In this document: piece after piece, positions 49,113-53,166 of the stretch
Layout: each line of letters begins with the position of its first letter
Position numbering within the stretch: position 1 is the stretch's first letter
Origin: DATEVL01 sp964448245
GTDB lineage: Bacteria > Chloroflexota > Anaerolineae > Anaerolineales > E44-bin32
Direction: 5' to 3'
Length of the DNA: 53,166 nucleotides
Assembly: GCA_964448245.1 (NCBI GenBank)
Contig: CAYUWF010000003.1
Location: 1 to 53,166, forward strand
Notes under the pieces: model-generated
Databases searched by the model: none
The model's input: only the letters and a program-made list of their open reading frames with translations
Told to the model about the DNA's origin: nothing
Translations under genes and position numbers: made by a program

Positions 49113-49484
49113 TCAGGAGGCGGTGATGCAAGGCCCGTGCCAGGCCGGGCTTGCGGCGAGGTTACGGGCCGAGATCCGTGTGGCCCCGACGTCGCCGTAG
49201 GGCGAGGTCTCGTCCCAGAGGTGGTGCGTCATCGTGCCGTCGATGCCCTGTGCCACGCGGCGGCCATCGGCATTGTAGGAATACACGACGGTCGTGCCGT
49301 CGGGCAGGCCGACGCCGCCCAGGCGATCCCGGGCGTCCCATGAGTATGCTGTGACGTCGGCTCCGTCGGTAGCCTGGGTGAGGTTCCCGCGCGGATCGTA
49401 GGCGAAGGATGTCCCGCCTGCCGTGAGCAGCTGATCGAGCTCGTTGTAGGCGTAGCTCGTGGTCGCGCCGTCGACGGTCTCCAT
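49113..49484 (-). pseudogene. Truncated Rhs/YD-repeat module (module 3)
   Basis: A 123-residue remnant with YD repeats: YAYNELDQLLTAGGTSFAYDPRGNLTQ, YSWDARDRLGGVGLPDGTTVVYSYNADGRRV. It parallels modules 1 and 2 until DETSPYGDV, then ends in unrelated residues (GATRISARNLAAS...) and a stop, before the core domain and any toxin tip. Its stop lies 20 bases before the two-TM gene. It is probably a broken cassette left by recombination. Confidence 0.8.
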
Positions 49485-49571
49485 GGCACCGGCGGTGATC
49501 GAGCCCCGATTGGAGGGCTTCAGGTTTCCGCTCTGCTTAGTCGATGTGAGCTGGGTCCCAGAGTCAGGAAG

Positions 49572-49952
49572 CTAGTGGCGGGCCACGAATACGCGTATCT
49601 CTTCCAGTGTGGTTGCTGGATTGAGCTCCAGGGTCTCATACGAGTTTGCTGGAAAGAGGAACAGCCTGTGCCTATCCGGGATCACTTTCCGATGCCACAG
49701 GAAGAAGTCCTCCACGGGCATGTCCAGCCAGACTACTTGGGCGTTGGGTTGAAGCCCTCCATATACTCTTCCCCCATCGGGGACTGCGAGACCCCAAGCC
49801 AGAATAGCGGTAGGCTTCGGGCTGTAGAACTCGATGTCGGGCCAGTCCTTTGTCAGCAGGTCACGATACCTAGATGGGTCGATAACGAGGTCGCTTTTTG
49901 CAGTCTGCCAGTCTCTGGGACTGTACGGAGTCACGAAGTATGGCCTGGTCAA
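49572..49952 (-). CDS. Candidate immunity protein of Rhs module 2
   Basis: A 126-residue soluble protein with no recognised family: SPRDWQTAKSDLVIDPSRYRDLLTKDWPDIEFYSP, then WGLAVPDGGRVYGGLQPNAQVVWLDMP and VIPDRHRLFLFPANSYETLEL. It starts 21 bases after the module-2 toxin tip, in the position where polymorphic toxins place their cognate immunity genes. Base composition (more AT) and unique sequence set it apart from the shared Rhs core. The assignment is by position only. Confidence 0.7.
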   Translation of the reverse strand: MTRPYFVTPYSPRDWQTAKSDLVIDPSRYRDLLTKDWPDIEFYSPKPTAILAWGLAVPDGGRVYGGLQPNAQVVWLDMPVEDFFLWHRKVIPDRHRLFLFPANSYETLELNPATTLEEIRVFVARH

Positions 49953-49973
49953 TTCAAGTTCCTCCCTTGATTC

Positions 49974-50330
49974 TCAAGGCACGAGTTGGATCACGCCCAT
50001 TGACCCAGGGGTGAAGCCTGCCTGTACAAGCATCTGCTCAAAGAATAGAGCTGCCTCGGCCGTGGTTGTGCGAACGATCAGCCCGGCCGGTTGGGCCCCG
50101 GGAATGCCACTCGACGTGATAAGGGCTAGTCGATACCTGCTCAGCTCGTCGATCTGCTGGGCAACGAGAAAGGGCGGGGGATTGTCTAGCCTGTACATAG
50201 TGTTGTCCCCCGCATGTTTCGCTTCAACCAGGCGGCAAGAGGCCGGAGCAATACCGTCGGCATCGATGGTGTCTGCAGGGATCGGAATGGTCTTCGCAAA
50301 TATGCCATACAGGCCGTTTGCACGAGCCAC
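49974..50330 (-). pseudogene. Toxin tip of Rhs module 2, out of frame (REase-like nuclease)
   Basis: A 118-residue frame continuing the Rhs module-2 protein after a one-base frame change near 50320. It reads GLYGIFAKTIPIPADTIDADGIAP...RLVEAKHAG..., where an aspartate followed by ExK (LVEAK) is the pattern of restriction-endonuclease-fold toxins. In the Rhs frame the sequence instead ends in residues that look random (PFRSLQTPSMPTVLL). So the toxin is either inactivated or a base is missing in the assembly. The immunity candidate follows. Confidence 0.7.
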
Positions 50331-51490
50331 CCTTGCTCATACTCGTAGTTCGGGTTGCCGGGACGGTAAGATGCACGTACGTTTGGAAGGCTCTCCCACC
50401 ATGCCGCAAACGCCACTGGGTCACAGCTGTCAGTCTCGTTCCTGTCGCGCTGATCCGGTCTGGGCTCTCCAGGCAGAAGTTGCGTTAGTGTAAGCATAAG
50501 GATTGCCTCCGCGACTCTCCTGATCTTTCGGAATACCTCTCCCTTGCGGTTCAGCTCATCCAGGAGATCGCGGATTTCGTCAAGGGGATCTCTGCCGTCA
50601 GGTGATGGTGACGGCAATGGGGGGTATGAGGGGGCAAGATCTGGAAGGACGCCGACTTGGGCCATCATGAGGAGCACATAACTTGCAGCGAGGGCTCCGC
50701 CGGCCAAGATGGCCAAGTCAGTGAGCCCCCTAGCCGCCTGGAGTCCTACCATCGCTGTTGTCAGGGCATAGCTCTTGAAGCTCTGGGCTCCCAGTGGATC
50801 AAATTGGTTGACCGGATTGTCTGTCGCGTACACATAGCGGTTAACCTCGACCGGATTGAAGGCCTGCACCTCCATCGGATCCCGCGAGAGGAACCTACCG
50901 AGCGCCGGGTCGTAATATCGGGCCCGCAGACTATACAGTCCTGTCGGGGCGTCGAACTGCTGGCCGGTGTAGAGATAGGGATTCGTCGTGGATCCCGTGC
51001 TGGCGAAGAGGCCTCCGAAAGCGGTGTAGTCGTAGGTGTCGGTGACTACGCCGCCGCTATTGGTGAGCGCGCGGGCACTGCCCTGGGCGTCACCGAGGTA
51101 GTAGCTGGTCGAACCCGCTCGCCTCTGCGAGAGGAGCTCGCCTCCGCCGAGCACGTAGCTTGCGAGCGGTGCGCCGCCCGCGTCGGTTTCGAGCACAACG
51201 TCGCCGTAGAGCGAGGCCTCGTCCCAGAGGTAGTTCGTATCGACTCCGTCCACAGCCTGGCGCACGCGTCGACCGTCGGCGTCGTAGGTGTAACCCAGCG
51301 CGGTTCCATCAGGAAGGGTGGCGCCACTCAGTCGATCCAAGGCATCCCAGGAGTAAGCAGTGACGTCGCCGCTGGTTGAGGTCTGGGTGAGGTTCCCGCG
51401 CGGATCGTAGGCGAGGCTCGAACTGCCGGAGCTGAGCAGCTGGTCCAATTCATTGTAGGCGTAGGTGGTCATTGCGCCGTCGACGGTCAT
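50186..51490 (-). CDS. Rhs repeat-associated core protein (module 2)
   Basis: A 434-residue open frame. YD repeats (YAYNELDQLL, YDPRGNLTQ, YTYDADGRRVRQAVDG) lead into the Rhs core YLYTGQQFDAPTGLYSLRARYYDPALGRFLSRDPMEVQ...NRYVYATDNPVNQFDPLG near residues 165-235. A hydrophobic helix (about 252-277), a Pro/Ser-rich linker and charged helices follow; the toxin tip is in another frame. Homology to YD repeats continues a few codons upstream of the ATG (YDPVGKRLS), so it lacks a proper start and the large N-terminal part. It looks like a displaced, orphan cassette. Confidence 0.85.
   Translation of the reverse strand: MTVDGAMTTYAYNELDQLLSSGSSSLAYDPRGNLTQTSTSGDVTAYSWDALDRLSGATLPDGTALGYTYDADGRRVRQAVDGVDTNYLWDEASLYGDVVLETDAGGAPLASYVLGGGELLSQRRAGSTSYYLGDAQGSARALTNSGGVVTDTYDYTAFGGLFASTGSTTNPYLYTGQQFDAPTGLYSLRARYYDPALGRFLSRDPMEVQAFNPVEVNRYVYATDNPVNQFDPLGAQSFKSYALTTAMVGLQAARGLTDLAILAGGALAASYVLLMMAQVGVLPDLAPSYPPLPSPSPDGRDPLDEIRDLLDELNRKGEVFRKIRRVAEAILMLTLTQLLPGEPRPDQRDRNETDSCDPVAFAAWWESLPNVRASYRPGNPNYEYEQGWLVQTACMAYLRRPFRSLQTPSMPTVLLRPLAAWLKRNMRGTTLCTG
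51144..51331. repeat. Near-identical Rhs DNA repeat (unit in module 2)
   Basis: 188 bases match 52979-53166 with a single visible difference (51326 a versus 53161 g). The match runs to the window edge. It covers the YD-repeat part just before the core. Confidence 0.92.
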
Positions 51491-51590
51491 GCTGAGCCGC
51501 TTGCCGACGGGGTCGTAGGGAAGGCAAGGTCCGTTCCATCCTGCAGGTGGACCATCCCGAGGGGACCTACCAGCACATTGCCGCGGCTAC

Positions 51591-51884
51591 CTATGACCGC
51601 TTTCGAGGTACGCTGATCGCAGCGATAATCGCCGCCTCGGAAGGTATATCGCTCTTCCAGTCAACTTTCATCAGGGAATCTCGAGCCGCGTCTTCTAGAG
51701 CTACCACAACCCGCGTGAGGGCGGCATTTCCGACCCGGTAGGACACCTCTCGGAGCGTGGCAAAAGTGACCCGCAGATTCTCGAGAGCCTCCATGTCCTG
51801 CCCCGTCCGCGAGCCAATCAGATGGTCTCTTAGACCGAAGAGAATCCCGGCGAAATCAGTCTCTGTTTCTCCTTGTTCGGTCAT
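51591..51884 (-). CDS. Candidate immunity protein of Rhs module 1
   Basis: A 97-residue acidic helical protein with no TM helix: ETDFAGILFGLRDHLIGSRTGQDMEALENLRVTFATLREVSYRVGNAALTRVVVALEDAARDS. It lies 16 bases after the stop of the module-1 Rhs protein, the expected place for the cognate immunity gene, and differs entirely from the module-2 candidate. I do not recognise the family. Function is inferred from position. Confidence 0.7.
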   Translation of the reverse strand: MTEQGETETDFAGILFGLRDHLIGSRTGQDMEALENLRVTFATLREVSYRVGNAALTRVVVALEDAARDSLMKVDWKSDIPSEAAIIAAISVPRKRS

Positions 51885-51900
51885 GATCTCCGTCCTCTAC

Positions 51901-53166
51901 TTACGGCTCGCGGAGCATGTAGATCGCGAGCAGCTGAGGCGAAACGCTCGTCGTGTTGAGATTCGCCAAGTCGGCGGCGTGCCACTCGTCCCAATAGCCT
52001 CTATCTGAGTGGTACACGGTGAGATGGCCAGGCGGGTAGGTCGCCCCGGCTCCCGTTGAGGGATCGATGAAGACCCCGCTAGTCCAGAGCTTAATCACTG
52101 GTTGGTTCGAATTTGGCCTAACAACGTAGCCGTTTGCAACCAAGATGCTCGTTCGGAATCGGATGAACTTCCCTGATGGGGGTAGCTCCGAAAACGATAA
52201 CCCAGTTTCCCCGTCTTGAATCCGGTGGAGGCTGAGGTCCTTGATGCGGCTTCCACTCCGGTATATCAGATCCGGCGTCGTCGTGGGGTCGATCGGGATC
52301 GGAGGGAAGGGCGTTACCTCGACCTCTGGTTCAGGTCCTGGAAGAGGCTTGGTTCGACGGAGTGCATCCAGGGCCTCGCGCAGAGCTTCTGCTTGCCCGG
52401 CACGCTCAAAAGCTCGCTCAATCGCGTCGCGCCACACTTCTGGCAGCGCCGGTTCCTCACCCTGTTGGACGTCAGGGACGGCACCGGGGATTCCAATCAC
52501 GAGGAGGCTGACAAGCACCCACGCTACAGGGCGGGCGACCACTCCGACAACCGACTTCAACCCAGCGAGGGCCCGAAGAACGCCAGCAATGGGCGAGGAG
52601 TATTCAGCTGTGGCGCTCCAGAGCCCCGACGGGTCCGCCATGCGTACCGGATCGTTCGCCGCATAGACATATCGGTTGGCCTCGACCGGATTGAATAGCT
52701 CCACTTCCACCGGATCCCTCAAGAGGAACCGTCCAAAGCCCGGGTCGTAGTACCTCGCCCTCAGGCTGTACAGCTCCGTAAGCGGATCGAACTGCTGGCC
52801 CGTGTAGAGGTAGGCGTTGGCTGTCGTGCCACTGTGGGCGAGGAGGTCGCCAAAGGCGGCGTAGTCGTAGGTGTCTGTAATCGCTCCCGCGCCGTCGGTC
52901 AGCGCCCGCACGCTGCCCATGGCGTCGCTGAGGTAGTAGCTGGTGGCGCCGGCGCGGGTCTGCGCGAGCAGCTCCGGCCCGCCGAGCACGTAGCTTGCGA
53001 GCGGTGCGCCGCCCGCGTCGGTTTCGAGCACAACGTCGCCGTAGAGCGAGGCCTCGTCCCAGAGGTAGTTCGTATCGACTCCGTCCACAGCCTGGCGCAC
53101 GCGTCGACCGTCGGCGTCGTAGGTGTAACCCAGCGCGGTTCCATCAGGAAGGGTGGCGCCGCTCAG
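51901..53166 (-). CDS. Rhs protein C-terminal part with unassigned toxin tip (module 1; cut by window edge)
   Basis: At least 421 residues of a longer protein running off the right edge. YD repeats are followed by the Rhs core YLYTGQQFDPLTELYSLRARYYDPGFGRFLLRDPVEVE...NRYVYAANDPVRMADPSGLW, a hydrophobic helix (VAWVLVSLLVIGIPGAV), a Glu/Pro-rich linker and a ~125-residue tip beginning DLIYRSGSRIKDLSL and containing GLSFSELP, IKLWTSGVFIDPSTGAG and YHSDRGYWDEWHAADL. I do not recognise the tip. It may be the active, full-length gene of the array. A matching small gene follows. Confidence 0.88.
   Translation of the reverse strand: MSGATLPDGTALGYTYDADGRRVRQAVDGVDTNYLWDEASLYGDVVLETDAGGAPLASYVLGGPELLAQTRAGATSYYLSDAMGSVRALTDGAGAITDTYDYAAFGDLLAHSGTTANAYLYTGQQFDPLTELYSLRARYYDPGFGRFLLRDPVEVELFNPVEANRYVYAANDPVRMADPSGLWSATAEYSSPIAGVLRALAGLKSVVGVVARPVAWVLVSLLVIGIPGAVPDVQQGEEPALPEVWRDAIERAFERAGQAEALREALDALRRTKPLPGPEPEVEVTPFPPIPIDPTTTPDLIYRSGSRIKDLSLHRIQDGETGLSFSELPPSGKFIRFRTSILVANGYVVRPNSNQPVIKLWTSGVFIDPSTGAGATYPPGHLTVYHSDRGYWDEWHAADLANLNTTSVSPQLLAIYMLREP
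52979..53166. repeat. Near-identical Rhs DNA repeat (unit in module 1)
   Basis: Partner of 51144-51331; offset exactly 1835 bases, no indels. Confidence 0.92.

Overview
The window is high-GC, densely packed DNA that most resembles a member of the Chloroflexota, probably Anaerolineae-like. I infer this from the gene repertoire (PQQ-propeller serine/threonine kinase, PP2C, FHA and VWA signalling genes, a type II IPP isomerase beside a short-chain polyprenyl synthase, an LCP-like protein with a divergent FtsZ, repetitive GC-rich intergenic DNA) and not from a marker-gene phylogeny. A 100-N scaffold gap at 6114-6213 indicates a draft assembly, perhaps metagenomic.

Layout. (1) 1-2275: 5' part of ftsH and a membrane-anchored Ser/Thr kinase, both leftward. 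(2) 2644-5556: rightward lipid kinase, Ca2+/H+ antiporter, SH3-like protein and DUF971 protein. (3) 5557-7708: repeat-rich stretch with the gap, a NarL-type regulator and an Hsp20 gene destroyed by frameshifts and a 166-bp MITE-like insertion. (4) 7709-13712: leftward signalling operon of kinase-PQQ propeller, PP2C phosphatase, J-domain/VWA fusion, zinc-ribbon/FHA protein, small protein and PhoB-type regulator; a second MITE copy lies inside it. (5) 13865-17990: isoprenoid pair (GGPP-type synthase, fni) divergent from an acyl carrier protein, then a MoxR/ChlI-type ATPase and an acyl-CoA thioesterase. (6) 17987-22136: beta-flower protein, GtrA-like flippase, UDP-glucuronate decarboxylase, G5/TolB-like lipoprotein and a second lipoprotein. 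(7) 22181-27607: a tightly overlapping rightward chain scpB, rluB, sucC, sucD, TPR protein, UroD-like protein, rsmD. (8) 27735-35709: Nudix hydrolase, class II aldolase, coiled-coil plus SPFH-HTH pair, membrane protein, plsX, tRNA-Leu(GAG), polar amino-acid ABC ATPase and permease. (9) 35823-40710: the ABC binding protein, an LCP-like pseudoenzyme, ftsZ and small partners, and a TIM-barrel protein. (10) 41012-49092: leftward operon of a two-TM membrane protein, a 1692-aa TPR solenoid and a TPR/caspase-fold protease. (11) 49113-53166: array of three Rhs modules with different C-terminal tips and small candidate immunity genes.

The most interesting candidate for an undescribed system is region 10: three translationally linked genes that join a membrane anchor, a giant protein-binding scaffold and a protease with an apparent His/Cys dyad. 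It abuts the recombining Rhs array. Region 4 is a second multi-component module (kinase, phosphatase, phosphothreonine reader, VWA/J-domain effector). Many gene starts were moved downstream of the longest ORF because the true start overlaps the preceding stop codon (ATGA, GTGA or TTGA).
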